A program made the position numbers and the translations under genes. The notes beneath the pieces were generated by a model that had not been told where the DNA came from, made no database searches, and was given only the letters and a program-made list of their open reading frames with translations. From Bradyrhizobium sp. CCBAU 051011 (lineage in GTDB: Bacteria > Pseudomonadota > Alphaproteobacteria > Rhizobiales > Xanthobacteraceae), in NCBI RefSeq assembly GCF_009930815.1, contig NZ_CP022222.1, positions 1,220,501 to 1,284,500 of the forward strand: DNA of 64,000 bases, written 5' to 3'. This document shows positions 16,280 through 24,708 of the stretch, piece after piece. Within the stretch, counting starts at the first letter, position 1; each line of letters starts with the position of its first letter.

Positions 16280-19156
16280 TTGCGTCTGATCAGGTGCCTG
16301 GCGCTGCTTGCGCTGGGCCTCATGATTGTTGCGGCGGCGCCTTCGGCGCATGCCATTGACGCGGTCAGCGTCCGCAGCGACGCGCCTGCCATCGATCTCA
16401 CTGCGGTGCTCGATCATCAGCGCAGCGAGACCGACCGCATCCAGGTTTCGACGGCGCCGGGAACTGACGGCATCGTCCGCCGCATCGAGGTCCGCGCCCG
16501 CGAGGGCGGACAGAACTGGGTGGTGTTCGCGCTTGCCAACAACACCGACGACCAGCTCGACCGCCTGATCGTCGCCCCGCATTATCGCATCGTGTCGTCC
16601 GGCCTATTGTGGCCCGACCTCGGCCTGTCGCGCGTTGCGACCATTACGCCATCGGTCGGCGATCGCCCCGAGCGTCAGGAAAGCGCGACCGCCGACATCT
16701 TCCGCATCACGCTCGATCCCGGCGCCGTCGTCACATTCGTCGCGGAACTACGCACCGACAAGCTGCCGCAGCTCTATCTGTGGGAACCCGACGCCTACAA
16801 GGACAAGGTCAATTCGTTCACGCTCTACCAGGGCATCGTGATCGGCATCTCCGGCCTCCTGGCCCTCGTGCTCACCATTCTGTTCGTGGTCAAGGGCAGC
16901 ATCATGTTCCCCGCTGCGGCAGCGCTCGCCTGGGCGGTGCTGGTCTATATCGGCGTCGATTTCGGCTTCTGGGGCAAGGTGCTCGACATGTCGAACAACG
17001 CCGAGCGCGTCTGGCGCGCGGCGGGCGAAGCGATCCTGGCAGCGACGCTGCTGGTGTTCCTGTTCGCCTATCTCAATCTGAGCCGCTGGCATGTGCGGTA
17101 TTCCCACATCACCGTTGGCTGGCTCGCCTTCCTGGGATCACTGGTGGCGCTGGCGCTGTTCGATCCTGCCGTCGCCTCGGGTATTGCACGCATCTCGCTG
17201 GTCTTGATCGCCTTCGCCGGCTTTGCGCTGATCGTCTATCTCTCGACGCATGGATTCGACCGCGCGGTGCTGCTGATCCCGACCTGGTTCCTGCTGGTGG
17301 TCTGGGTGATCGCCGCCGGCATGACGGTGGCGGGCAGCGTCACCAACGACATCGTAGGGCCCGCGCTGCTCGGCGGCCTCGTGCTGATCGTGATGCTGAT
17401 CGGATTTACGGTCATGCAGCACGCCTTCGCCGGCGGCGGTGCCACCACCGGCATCGTCTCCGACGTCGAGCGCCGCGCACTGGCGCTGACAGGCTCGGGC
17501 GACCTGATCTGGGACTGGGACGTTTCCGCCGACAAGGTGTTCACGAGTCCTGAGACAGAAAGCCTGCTCGGGCTGAAGCGCGGCACGCTGGAAGGCCCGG
17601 CCGCGAAATGGCTCGAAGTGCTGCACCCGCTCGACCAGGATCGCTTCCGCGCCGCGCTCGACAGCGTGCTCGACCAGCGCCGCGGCCGGCTGGTGCAGGA
17701 TTTCCGCCTGCGCACCCCCGACGGCCACTTCATGTGGTTCGCGCTGAAGGCGCGCCCGGTGGTCGGCTCCGACGGCGAGGTCTCGCGCGTGGTCGGCACG
17801 CTCACGGACGTCACCGAGATCAAGAACGCCGAAGAGCGGATGCTTCATGACTCCGTGCATGACAATCTCACCGGCCTGCCCAACCGCCAATTGTTCATGG
17901 ATCGCCTCGGCGCGGTCGCCAATTTCGTCAAGAGCATGCCGACGCTGCGGCCGACGCTGATGGTGATCGACCTCGACCGCTTCAAGCAGGTCAACGATTC
18001 CGTCGGCATCGCGGTCGGCGATTCCATCCTGCTGACGCTGGCGCGGCGGCTGACGCGCATTCTCAAGCCACAGGACACGCTGGCGCGGCTGGCCGGCGAC
18101 CAGTTCGGCCTGATCCTGATGTCCGAGCAGGATCCGGCGCGGATCACCGCCTTCGCCGAGACCATCCGCAAGACCATCCGCGCGCCGATCGCCTTCAACG
18201 ACCGCGAGATCTTCCTGACCGCATCCATCGGGCTCGCGCTGTCGGACCCGCAGACGCAGCTAACCGAGGAGATCATCAAGGACGCCGAGCTTGCGATGTA
18301 TCATTCCAAGCGCATCGGCGGCGACCGCATCGACGTCTACAAGCCGGCGATGCGCGCCCGCAAGACCGACCGCCTGACGCTGGAAAGCGAGCTGCGCCGC
18401 GCCATCGAGCGGCAGGAAATCACCATCCTCTACCAGCCGATCGTGCGGCTCGAAGACCGCTCGATCGCCGGCTTCGAGGCCCTGGCGCGCTGGGACCATC
18501 CCAAGCTCGGTCGGATGTCGCCTTCCGAGTTCATCACGATCGCCGAGGAAATCGGCCTGATCGTCGATCTCGGCATGTTCGTGCTGGACCAGACTGCGCG
18601 GCAGCTCTCGGTGTGGCAGCGTGCGATGCGCTCGCGCGAGCCGATCTTCGCCTCCGTCAACGTCTCCTCGCGGCAGTTGCTGCGCCACGATCTGATCCAC
18701 GATATCCGCACCGTGCTGTCGCGCTCGTCGGTGGCGCGCGGCACGCTGAAACTGGAGTTGACGGAATCGCTGGTGATGGAGAATCCGGAGCACGCGGCGC
18801 AGATGCTGACGCGGATCCGCGAACTCGGCACTGGCCTGTCGCTGGACGATTTCGGCACCGGCCATTCCTCGCTGGCCTATCTGCAGCGCTTCCCGTTCGA
18901 CACCATCAAGATCGACCAGTCCTTCGTCCGCACCACCAGCCGCGGCACGCGGCCGGTGATCCTCAAATCGATCATCGCGCTCGCCCACGATCTCGGCATG
19001 GACGTGGTGGCGGAAGGCGCGGAGACGGACTCGGATGCGGTCGAGCTCTATCAGCTCGGCTGCGAATACGCGCAGGGATTCGCCTTCGGCGAACCGATGG
19101 ACGCCGATGCCGCGATGCGGCTGCTGACGGAAGAACGGCTCGAGGCGGCGAGCTGA
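16280..19156 (+). CDS. membrane-bound PAS-GGDEF-EAL c-di-GMP protein
   Basis: A 958-residue signalling protein. A signal peptide (cut after AHA near residue 26) is followed by a periplasmic domain (about 27-180), a multi-helix membrane block (about 183-380), a PAS domain (about 400-515), a GGDEF domain (about 520-690) and an EAL domain (about 700-950). The GGDEF motif reads AGDQF near residue 604, so cyclase activity is unlikely. The EAL domain keeps FEAL, NVSSRQL, ELTES, DDFGTG, KIDQSF and AEGAET, consistent with an active c-di-GMP phosphodiesterase. The start is TTG with GGAG eight bases upstream, which also preserves the signal peptide. Confidence 0.9.
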   Translation: MRLIRCLALLALGLMIVAAAPSAHAIDAVSVRSDAPAIDLTAVLDHQRSETDRIQVSTAPGTDGIVRRIEVRAREGGQNWVVFALANNTDDQLDRLIVAPHYRIVSSGLLWPDLGLSRVATITPSVGDRPERQESATADIFRITLDPGAVVTFVAELRTDKLPQLYLWEPDAYKDKVNSFTLYQGIVIGISGLLALVLTILFVVKGSIMFPAAAALAWAVLVYIGVDFGFWGKVLDMSNNAERVWRAAGEAILAATLLVFLFAYLNLSRWHVRYSHITVGWLAFLGSLVALALFDPAVASGIARISLVLIAFAGFALIVYLSTHGFDRAVLLIPTWFLLVVWVIAAGMTVAGSVTNDIVGPALLGGLVLIVMLIGFTVMQHAFAGGGATTGIVSDVERRALALTGSGDLIWDWDVSADKVFTSPETESLLGLKRGTLEGPAAKWLEVLHPLDQDRFRAALDSVLDQRRGRLVQDFRLRTPDGHFMWFALKARPVVGSDGEVSRVVGTLTDVTEIKNAEERMLHDSVHDNLTGLPNRQLFMDRLGAVANFVKSMPTLRPTLMVIDLDRFKQVNDSVGIAVGDSILLTLARRLTRILKPQDTLARLAGDQFGLILMSEQDPARITAFAETIRKTIRAPIAFNDREIFLTASIGLALSDPQTQLTEEIIKDAELAMYHSKRIGGDRIDVYKPAMRARKTDRLTLESELRRAIERQEITILYQPIVRLEDRSIAGFEALARWDHPKLGRMSPSEFITIAEEIGLIVDLGMFVLDQTARQLSVWQRAMRSREPIFASVNVSSRQLLRHDLIHDIRTVLSRSSVARGTLKLELTESLVMENPEHAAQMLTRIRELGTGLSLDDFGTGHSSLAYLQRFPFDTIKIDQSFVRTTSRGTRPVILKSIIALAHDLGMDVVAEGAETDSDAVELYQLGCEYAQGFAFGEPMDADAAMRLLTEERLEAAS

Positions 19157-19181
19157 TCCCGGCGCGAGCCTCCTGAAGCGC

Positions 19182-19231
19182 GTATCGTCGCACGATACAA
19201 AGTCCTTGCGGATTGTATCAGTACGTGATAC
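19182..19231. promoter_or_regulatory. two operator-like palindromes before higB
   Basis: GTATCGT-CGC-ACGATAC at 19182-19198 and GTATCA-GTACG-TGATAC at 19215-19231 are perfect inverted repeats sharing the half-site GTATC, 33 bp centre to centre. The second ends nine bases before the higB GTG. They are likely binding sites for the HigA antitoxin, as autoregulation is usual for these modules. Confidence 0.7.
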
Positions 19232-19240
19232 GTATGGACT

Positions 19241-19522
19241 GTGATCAAGAGCTTCAAGGACGACTTGGCCCGTTCAGCCTTCGAAGGCGAAGCAACAAAG
19301 GGCTTCCCGGCCGATCTGCTCAAAGTCGCCCGCCGCAAACTTCAGTATCTGAACGCGGCGATATCCCTGCAAGACCTTCGCTCCCCTCCAGGCAATCGGC
19401 TGGAAGCCTTGAAGGGTGACAGGGACGGACAACACTCAATTCGCGTGAACGATCAGTTCCGCATCTGCTTCGTCTGGACCAAGGACGGACCGAAAGACGT
19501 CGAATTTACGGACTACCACTAG
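19241..19522 (+). CDS. higB: HigB-type toxin, RelE/ParE superfamily
   Basis: A 93-residue protein of the HigB branch of the RelE-like ribosome-dependent mRNA interferases. Typical stretches are LKVARRKLQYLNAA, LRSPPGNRLEALKGDR and the C-terminal QHSIRVNDQFRICFVW. The order toxin then antitoxin is the hig arrangement. The start is GTG, close behind the palindromic operators; the antitoxin gene follows after 46 bp. Confidence 0.9.
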   Translation: MIKSFKDDLARSAFEGEATKGFPADLLKVARRKLQYLNAAISLQDLRSPPGNRLEALKGDRDGQHSIRVNDQFRICFVWTKDGPKDVEFTDYH

Positions 19523-19568
19523 CCAACAGAGACTGCCGGTAGGGCAGGCCCACTTGGAGAAGTCGCAC

Positions 19569-19871
19569 ATGGCAAAGAGACTGGCACCGATGCACCCCGG
19601 AGAAGTTCTCCGGGAAGAGTTCTTGAAGCCGCTCGGACTCTCGCCAGGCGCGCTGGCAAAGGCATGCGGCGTCCCCCGCACCAGGATCGAGCGCATTGCG
19701 AGCGAGACCACCAACATCACGGCGGATACAGCGCTCAGGCTGTCCAAGGCGCTCAATACGTCAGCCCTGCTTTGGCTTAACCTGCAGAACGCCTATGACG
19801 TGCAGACGGCTGAGCGCGAACTCGGCAAGCAACTGGAAAAGATCAAGCCGCTGATCGCTGATGCTGCTTGA
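19569..19871 (+). CDS. higA: HigA-type antitoxin, XRE-family HTH
   Basis: A 100-residue antitoxin and DNA-binding protein. MHPGEVLREEFLKPLGLSP opens an XRE-type helix-turn-helix (about residues 18-60, with ACGVPRTRIERI as recognition region), as in HigA proteins, followed by a helical C-terminus. ATG at 19569 with GGAG nine bases before it is preferred over an upstream TTG at 19554. It should neutralise HigB and repress the operon through the two upstream palindromes. Confidence 0.92.
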   Translation: MAKRLAPMHPGEVLREEFLKPLGLSPGALAKACGVPRTRIERIASETTNITADTALRLSKALNTSALLWLNLQNAYDVQTAERELGKQLEKIKPLIADAA

Positions 19872-19942
19872 AGCAGCAACGCCGCGAGGGTCCCACGGAT
19901 CGGAGATCGAAATCCCGCACCCTCGGCGCGTCTAGCGCACCG

Positions 19943-20230
19943 TCACTCCGGACCTCCGCTCTTGCCCTGTGCTCGTCTGTCGCGGGGCATCTTCTTGAAC
20001 TTCACGCTTTTCGCGTCCGCCTGCCGGGTCGCGATGTAGCCGGCTTCCAGGCAGGCTTCGCGCTGCGGCATCTTCTCCTGCGGGCTGCGCAGGGTTTCCC
20101 ACCATGACGCGCGCTGGGCGGCGCGCGGCAGCGCCGCGTCGATGATCTCCTCGATCTGTTCGAAGCTCAGCACGAATTCGGAAAGCGTCTGCGCCTTCAG
20201 ATAGTCCCGTAACGGGTCGTAAACGTTCAC
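19943..20230 (-). CDS. hypothetical protein, DUF7662-like
   Basis: A 95-residue protein opening with NVYDPLRDYLKAQTLSEFVLSFEQIEEIIDAALP and containing ASWWETLR. This matches the pattern of a small domain (recalled as DUF7662) found alone or with restriction-like proteins; no function is known. The GTG at 20230 has GAGG six bases upstream, which decides the start over longer frames. It stands alone, convergent with higA. Confidence 0.6.
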   Translation of the reverse strand: MNVYDPLRDYLKAQTLSEFVLSFEQIEEIIDAALPRAAQRASWWETLRSPQEKMPQREACLEAGYIATRQADAKSVKFKKMPRDRRAQGKSGGPE

Positions 20231-20362
20231 GCGTGTCCTCAATGGCGATTTGCATAAAACCGTCGGCGCGGGCAACCAACCGTTAACTCTCTATCATATC
20301 GCGCTCGCCGCTTAAGGCCGCAACAATTTATCAAGCGCATACCGGATGGCCAGGAACAGACG

Positions 20363-21886
20363 ATGCTATTCGGACGGCAAAGCGACGTGGCCGGAAAGGG
20401 CTGGTTCGGAAAAGTCTCCGGCCGCCGACGCTGGCGGCTGTCGACCAAGCTCCTGATCGCCTCATCGATCGCGACCGTGATCGGCTTCTCCGCGATCTGC
20501 ACCAGCGTCATGCTCGACATGCGCCGCGGTGAGGAAGAACTCGCACGCCAGACCCTGGAAAATCTCGCCGCCGGCATCGATGCCGACATCAGCCGGAATA
20601 TCGAACTTTACGACCTGTCGCTGCGCGCCGTCGCCAGCAACCTCGTGATGCCGGAGATCAACGGCGTCACCAAGGAGATCCAGCACCTGATCCTGTTCGA
20701 TCATGCCGCCACCGCCAAACATTTCGGCGTGATCCAGGCGTTCGACGCGCAAGGCAACCTGACACACGATGCGGCAAGCCTCGATCCGGCGCCGGAGAAT
20801 CGCAGCGACGAGGACTATTTCCAGGTTCATCGCGCCAATCCCGATATCGGCCTTTACATGAGCCGCCCGATGCTGCGTCGCAGCGCCTATTCGGTCGTGC
20901 TCAGCCGGCGCATCAACGATTCCGACGGCGGCTTCATGGGCGTCGTGGTGGGCTCGATCCGGTTCAGCTATTTCCATGAACTGTTCGGCCGGCTGACTCT
21001 CAATCCCGGCGATACGATCACCGTGCTGCGCCGCGACCGAACCATCATCATGCGGACACCGTTCGACATTGAAGTCATCGGGAAGAATCTGGCCGAGCGG
21101 CCGAGCTGGCGCGCGGACAATCTGAAGCAAGGCGCGGCCTATGCCGGCGTCGGACCGGTCGATCCGACGCCGCGGCTCTACGTTCGAAGCGGCAGCACTA
21201 GTCTGTTCTTTGTCGTGGTCGGAAAGCCGCTCTCGACCATCCTCAACCTTTGGCACCGGGAAGTGATCCGGATCGGCGCGATCATGCTGGTGCTGATCCT
21301 GTTCGTGGTCGGCACCGCGCTGTTTCTCGCGCGCGAGATCGGCCGCCGCGCCGAAGCCGAGGACAAGCTGGAAGAGCTGGCCACCACAGACGCGCTTACG
21401 GGACTGAAGAACCGGCGCAAGTTCGATATCGAGATCGACGCGGAATGGCGGCGGGCGTCGCGCAACCAGACCCCGGTCGCGGTGCTGATGATCGATGCCG
21501 ACCATTTCAAGGCCTACAACGATACGTTCGGCCATCAGGCCGGCGATCAGGTGCTGGTCGGCATTGCGATCTGTATTTCAGACTCGGTGCGGCGGGCCGG
21601 CGATTGTCCGGCGCGCTACGGCGGCGAGGAATTCGCGGTACTCTTGCCGGGCCTTTCGGTGATCGAAGCGTTCACTGTGGCCGAGACCATCCGCGCGAAA
21701 GTCGTGCAATGGTCGGAAGATCCCGTCACGACGGTCAGTATCGGGGTGGCGAGCGTGACGCCCACGGCGGCGATCGACTGGACCAATCTGATCGAAGCGG
21801 CCGACAAGGCGCTCTACGCCGCCAAGGCCAACGGCCGCAATCAGTCAGTGGTCGCCGCGATCCCGCAGCTCGCGCTGGTGGCTTAA
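20363..21886 (+). CDS. diguanylate cyclase with periplasmic PDC sensor
   Basis: A 507-residue protein with an N-terminal helix (about residues 28-50), a periplasmic PDC/dCache-like sensor (about 52-300, with ENRSDEDYFQVHRANPDIGL as typical strand), a second helix (about 303-327) and a C-terminal GGDEF domain (about 335-500). The active site GGEEF near residue 420 and the metal-binding DADHFKAYND are intact, so it probably makes c-di-GMP in response to a periplasmic ligand. No RxxD inhibitory site is evident at the usual place. It may oppose the EAL protein 1.2 kb upstream, though co-regulation is not shown. Confidence 0.92.
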   Translation: MLFGRQSDVAGKGWFGKVSGRRRWRLSTKLLIASSIATVIGFSAICTSVMLDMRRGEEELARQTLENLAAGIDADISRNIELYDLSLRAVASNLVMPEINGVTKEIQHLILFDHAATAKHFGVIQAFDAQGNLTHDAASLDPAPENRSDEDYFQVHRANPDIGLYMSRPMLRRSAYSVVLSRRINDSDGGFMGVVVGSIRFSYFHELFGRLTLNPGDTITVLRRDRTIIMRTPFDIEVIGKNLAERPSWRADNLKQGAAYAGVGPVDPTPRLYVRSGSTSLFFVVVGKPLSTILNLWHREVIRIGAIMLVLILFVVGTALFLAREIGRRAEAEDKLEELATTDALTGLKNRRKFDIEIDAEWRRASRNQTPVAVLMIDADHFKAYNDTFGHQAGDQVLVGIAICISDSVRRAGDCPARYGGEEFAVLLPGLSVIEAFTVAETIRAKVVQWSEDPVTTVSIGVASVTPTAAIDWTNLIEAADKALYAAKANGRNQSVVAAIPQLALVA

Positions 21887-21904
21887 GGCGCATCACCACG
21901 TGGT

Positions 21905-22026
21905 CGTCATTGCGAGCGAAGAAGCAATCCATGCTTCGGCGTATGCGGAACGATGGATTACTTCCGCCTTCGCTCTTCGAGCGAGGGCGGACAAGTCGCC
22001 GCTATCGCTCATCGCAATAATGCGAT
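21905..22026. repeat. inverted repeat at a convergent junction, GTCATTGCGAGCGAAG family, copy 1
   Basis: GTCATTGCGAGCGAAGAAGC and GGATTACTTCCGCCTTCGCT-type inner arms form imperfect hairpins. It separates the ends of the GGDEF gene and galU and may serve as a two-way terminator. It resembles the copy at 61160-61234. Confidence 0.65.
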
Positions 22027-22046
22027 AGGCCGCCGCAGCTCCCCCC

Positions 22047-22925
22047 TCACTTCTCCAGATACTTCTTCATCTCGGCGCGCAGGCCGTCACGCAGATCGGC
22101 GCGCGCCATGCCGTAGGCGATGTTGGCGCGGAGGAAGCCTGACTTGGAGCCGCAATCGTGCCGCTCGCCCTCGAATTCCACACCGTAGAATTGTTGCGTC
22201 TTGGCGAGAGTCTTCATCGCATCGGTGAGCTGGATCTCATTGCCCGCGCCGCGCTCCTGCGTCTCGAGAATCTTGAAGATTTCCGGCTGCAGGATGTAGC
22301 GCCCGGTGATCGAAAGGTTTGACGGCGCGGTGCCTTTCGGCGGCTTCTCCACCATGCCGTCGACCTCGAACATGTTCTTGGCGAGACGCTTGCCGACACC
22401 GCAGATGCCGTATTGGTGGGTGAGATCGTCGGGCACCGCTTCCACCGCGAGCAGATTGGACTTAGCCCCGAGCTTGCTTGCTGCCTCGATCATCTGCTTC
22501 AGGCAACCCGGGCTGTTCAGCACCAGTTCGTCCGGCAGCACCACCGCGAACGGCTCATCGCCGACGATGTCGCGCGCGCACCAGACTGCGTGGCCGAGAC
22601 CGAGCGGCGCCTGCTGGCGGGTGAAGCTCATGGCGCCGGCTTCGGGCTGGTCGCGCGCCAAAATATCCTGTTCGGCCTTTTTGCCACGGGCGGCGAGCGT
22701 GGTGTCGAGCTCGAACATCCGGTCGAAATGATCCTCAATCACGCCCTTGTTGCGCCCGGTGACGAAGACGAAATGCTCGATGCCGGCCTCCTTGGCCTCG
22801 TCGACGACATACTGGATCAGCGGCTTGTCGACGATGGTCAGCATTTCCTTCGGCATCGCCTTGGTGGCGGGAAGGACGCGGGTGCCGAGACCGGCGACCG
22901 GGAAAACGGCTTTACGGATTTTCAT
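22047..22925 (-). CDS. galU: UTP-glucose-1-phosphate uridylyltransferase
   Basis: Makes UDP-glucose from UTP and glucose-1-phosphate for exopolysaccharide, LPS and glucan synthesis. The 292-residue protein has the nucleotidyltransferase signature AVFPVAGLGTRVLPATKAMP and the active-site lysine region KEMLTIVDKPLIQYVVDEA, then AVVLPDELV and GYDCGSK-like HDCGSKSGFL near the end. ATG at 22925 is used because the family begins at MKIRKAVFP; the frame is open for 20 codons upstream without support. Divergent from the lytic transglycosylase. Confidence 0.95.
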   Translation of the reverse strand: MKIRKAVFPVAGLGTRVLPATKAMPKEMLTIVDKPLIQYVVDEAKEAGIEHFVFVTGRNKGVIEDHFDRMFELDTTLAARGKKAEQDILARDQPEAGAMSFTRQQAPLGLGHAVWCARDIVGDEPFAVVLPDELVLNSPGCLKQMIEAASKLGAKSNLLAVEAVPDDLTHQYGICGVGKRLAKNMFEVDGMVEKPPKGTAPSNLSITGRYILQPEIFKILETQERGAGNEIQLTDAMKTLAKTQQFYGVEFEGERHDCGSKSGFLRANIAYGMARADLRDGLRAEMKKYLEK

Positions 22926-23146
22926 GGGATATCGGGAGCCTTGATAGTGAGAAATTTGGCAATAAGGAAAGTCCTTTGATTGCACGTTGATAGCCGGTTT
23001 GCACCCCTGAACAAAGGCGGATGTATGGTGGCCATTCGCCTCCCCTTGCGCGCGGGCGGCGCGACAACAAAATGCCCATTGTTAAGCTATTGGAAACCGT
23101 GGCAGGGCCTTTAGAACCGGGGTGAGAAACGACGGACGGACATTGC

Positions 23147-24550
23147 ATGGGCTTAGCTGAACGACCGATGAGCAATCGAGCCGGCGCGATCCTAATCGCG
23201 GCCACGCTGTTGTGTTCCCACCAGCCAGCTTTCGTCAGCCCGTCCTACGCCCAATCACCCGGCGGCGACGGGATTTCGAACTTTTTGGGCAACATCTTCC
23301 CGGGCCCGAAGGCCAGCCCCGCGCCGCAGGCCGCGCCCGGCCCGAACGGCGCTCCGCCGCCCTGGAGCGGCGAGGACGGTGCATCCGGTCATCCCCTGAT
23401 GACCGCGAGCGCGATCCGCGAGGCGGCTGCGAACTTTCCAAACTGCGTCGCCTCGATGTGGCCTGATGCCGCACGGCGCAACATCAGCCAGGAAAATTTC
23501 CAGCGCTTCACCGCAGGCCTCGAGCCCGATCTGCGCATCATGGACCTGATGGATTCGCAGCCCGAATTCACCAAGGCGATCTGGGACTATCTCGATATCC
23601 TCGTGAACGACAACCGCCTCGCCAAGGGCCGCGAGATCCTCGCGAAGTACAAGCCGCAATTCGATGCGGTGGAGAAAGCCTACGGCGTCGACCGCTACGC
23701 GATCGCATCGATCTGGGGCATCGAATCCAACTACTCGACGCAGATGGGCGACCGCAACGTGGTGAATTCGACGGCAACGCTCGCCTGCATCGGCCGTCGC
23801 CAGGCCTATTTCAAGGACGAATTCTTGACCGCGCTCGAGATCCTCAACCGCGGCGATCTGCGTCCCGAACAGATGCGCGGCTCCTGGGCCGGCGCATTCG
23901 GGCCGACGCAGTTCATGCCGACAGCATTCAAGCGCTATGCCGTCGACGCCGACGGCGACGGCCGCCGCGACGTCGTCGACAACGCCGCCGATTTGATTGC
24001 GTCGACCGCCAACAACCTCAAGAAGGACGGCTGGCAGACCGGCCGGAGCTGGGGCTATGAGGTGGTGCTGCCGCAAGGTTTCAACTTCATGCTCGCCGAC
24101 AAATCCAAGGCGACGTCGATTGCGCAGTGGCAGCAGCAGGGCCTGGTCCGGGCCGACGGCAAGCCGTTCCCCGATTCAGCCGAAAAGGCCTATCTGCTGG
24201 CACCTGCCGGCACGCAGGGGCCGGGTTTCCTGATGCTGCAGAATTTCCGGGTGATCATGAAATACAACCCGGCAGAGGCCTATGCGCTCGCGATCGGCCA
24301 TTTCGCCGACCGCCTGCGCGGCGGACCGCCGTTCGTGCAGCCCTGGCCGCGGCAGGAACGGGTGCTGTCGCGGGCGGAGCGGCTGGAACTGCAGCAATTG
24401 TTGGCCCAGCGCGGCTTCTACAAGGGCACGCCGGACGGCCAGTTCGGCGGCCAGACGCGGGAGGCGCTGCGCAGCTTCCAGGCTTCTATTGGGGCACCGG
24501 CGGACGGATTTGCCTCTTCCGACGTGCTGGAGCGCCTTCGGAGCCGTTAA
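23147..24550 (+). CDS. MltB-family lytic murein transglycosylase with PG-binding domain
   Basis: Periplasmic glycan-cleaving enzyme of 467 residues that turns peptidoglycan strands into 1,6-anhydro products. An N-terminal signal peptide (through SPSYAQ near residue 36) is followed by a Pro-rich linker, a SLT-2/MltB catalytic domain (about 85-390) with the catalytic Glu in IASIWGIESNY and the AGAFGPTQFMP motif, and a C-terminal peptidoglycan-binding_1 domain (about 405-465). ATG at 23168 would give a more canonical signal peptide; neither start has a strong ribosome binding site. Confidence 0.9.
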   Translation: MGLAERPMSNRAGAILIAATLLCSHQPAFVSPSYAQSPGGDGISNFLGNIFPGPKASPAPQAAPGPNGAPPPWSGEDGASGHPLMTASAIREAAANFPNCVASMWPDAARRNISQENFQRFTAGLEPDLRIMDLMDSQPEFTKAIWDYLDILVNDNRLAKGREILAKYKPQFDAVEKAYGVDRYAIASIWGIESNYSTQMGDRNVVNSTATLACIGRRQAYFKDEFLTALEILNRGDLRPEQMRGSWAGAFGPTQFMPTAFKRYAVDADGDGRRDVVDNAADLIASTANNLKKDGWQTGRSWGYEVVLPQGFNFMLADKSKATSIAQWQQQGLVRADGKPFPDSAEKAYLLAPAGTQGPGFLMLQNFRVIMKYNPAEAYALAIGHFADRLRGGPPFVQPWPRQERVLSRAERLELQQLLAQRGFYKGTPDGQFGGQTREALRSFQASIGAPADGFASSDVLERLRSR

Positions 24551-24708
24551 ACCCGCATTCAGGGGTCGAAAGTAACCCTGAAAGCCACGATTTGCGAGAG
24601 CCTTGACGATTGGGCCGGAACCCCGGTTTATGAGGAAAATCTGCCCGCTTGCGGCCCGATTCCGCTACTATATTTGACCCTTCACGATCCATTTTGCGAC
24701 CGAGCCGG

